A DNA stretch of 7,514 bases from Paracoccaceae bacterium (lineage in GTDB: Bacteria > Pseudomonadota > Alphaproteobacteria > Rhodobacterales > Rhodobacteraceae), in contig PXDM01000487.1 of NCBI GenBank assembly GCA_003565055.1, positions 1 to 7,514 of the forward strand, given 5' to 3'. The position numbers and the translations under genes were made by a program. The stretch's first letter is position 1. The number at the start of each line of letters is the position of its first letter. Under the pieces are notes generated by a model. That model did no database searches, was not told the DNA's origin, and worked only from the letters and a program-made list of their open reading frames with translations. Positions 7,476-7,514 of this stretch are shown here, piece after piece.

Positions 7476-7514
7476 ATGCGCAAATCACGTTTCACCGAAG
7501 AGCAGATTGTGGGG
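7476..7514 (+). CDS. IS3-family transposase OrfA, N-terminal 13 residues (runs off the right edge)
   Basis: The visible product MRKSRFTEEQIVG is the characteristic opening of IS3-family OrfA proteins, the helix-turn-helix DNA-binding part that in complete elements is fused to the DDE catalytic OrfB by programmed -1 frameshifting. AAGGAG (7462-7467) lies 8 nt before the ATG. Only the first helix is visible, so the subgroup and whether the element is intact cannot be told. Confidence 0.8.
   Translation, partial: MRKSRFTEEQIVG

Larger units (their letters stand above)
7397..7514 (+). mobile_element. Left end of an IS3-family insertion sequence (continues past the right edge)
   Basis: The transposase orfA starts at 7476, and the DNA before it looks like an IS terminus: TGACCTGCCCCCAAGAATCC from 7397, beginning with the TG typical of IS3-family ends. 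The inner part of the inverted repeat probably extends to about 7422. Because the right end is outside the window, the terminal repeat and target duplication cannot be confirmed. The exact boundary is ambiguous because TGACCT is doubled (7391-7396 and 7397-7402). Confidence 0.75.

Overview
The window comes from a GC-rich alphaproteobacterium, most likely Rhodobacterales (Roseobacter/Rhodobacter group). The evidence is an F1-type atp operon that starts at atpH with no F0 genes before it, AtpH and AtpA sequences of the type seen in that order, and a glyoxalase II gene divergent from a SAM-dependent methyltransferase. This placement rests on recognised protein families, not on a database search.

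Layout, left to right. At the left edge, on the minus strand, are the first 159 codons of atpA and all of atpH, in the order atpH-atpA with the atpH stop codon directly abutting the atpA start. About 290 bp of non-coding DNA, holding a candidate atp promoter, separates them from an upstream minus-strand methyltransferase gene. That gene is divergent from gloB (hydroxyacylglutathione hydrolase), which reads right. After a 173-bp, comparatively A-rich gap come clpA (ClpAP unfoldase), a strong hairpin terminator, and a rhomboid intramembrane serine protease. The rhomboid gene converges, with a 7-bp gap, on a minus-strand gene for a predicted zinc metallopeptidase with an N-terminal zinc-ribbon-like region. 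Upstream of that gene, at the right edge, lies the left end of an insertion sequence of the IS3 family: a putative terminal repeat, a possible hairpin, a Shine-Dalgarno site and the first 13 codons of the transposase orfA.

Functional reading. Most genes are core functions: ATP synthesis (atpHA), methylglyoxal detoxification (gloB), and cytoplasmic and membrane proteolysis (clpA, rhomboid). The methyltransferase and the metallopeptidase have recognisable folds or motifs but no known substrate. No tRNA, rRNA, CRISPR array, prophage or defence island was seen. The only mobile DNA is the IS end. No clearly new multi-gene system is visible. The less ordinary points are the uncharacterised zinc-ribbon metallopeptidase, the IS end 107 bp upstream of its start, the doubled terminal hexamer and possible translation-blocking hairpin of that IS, and clpA without an adjacent clpS.
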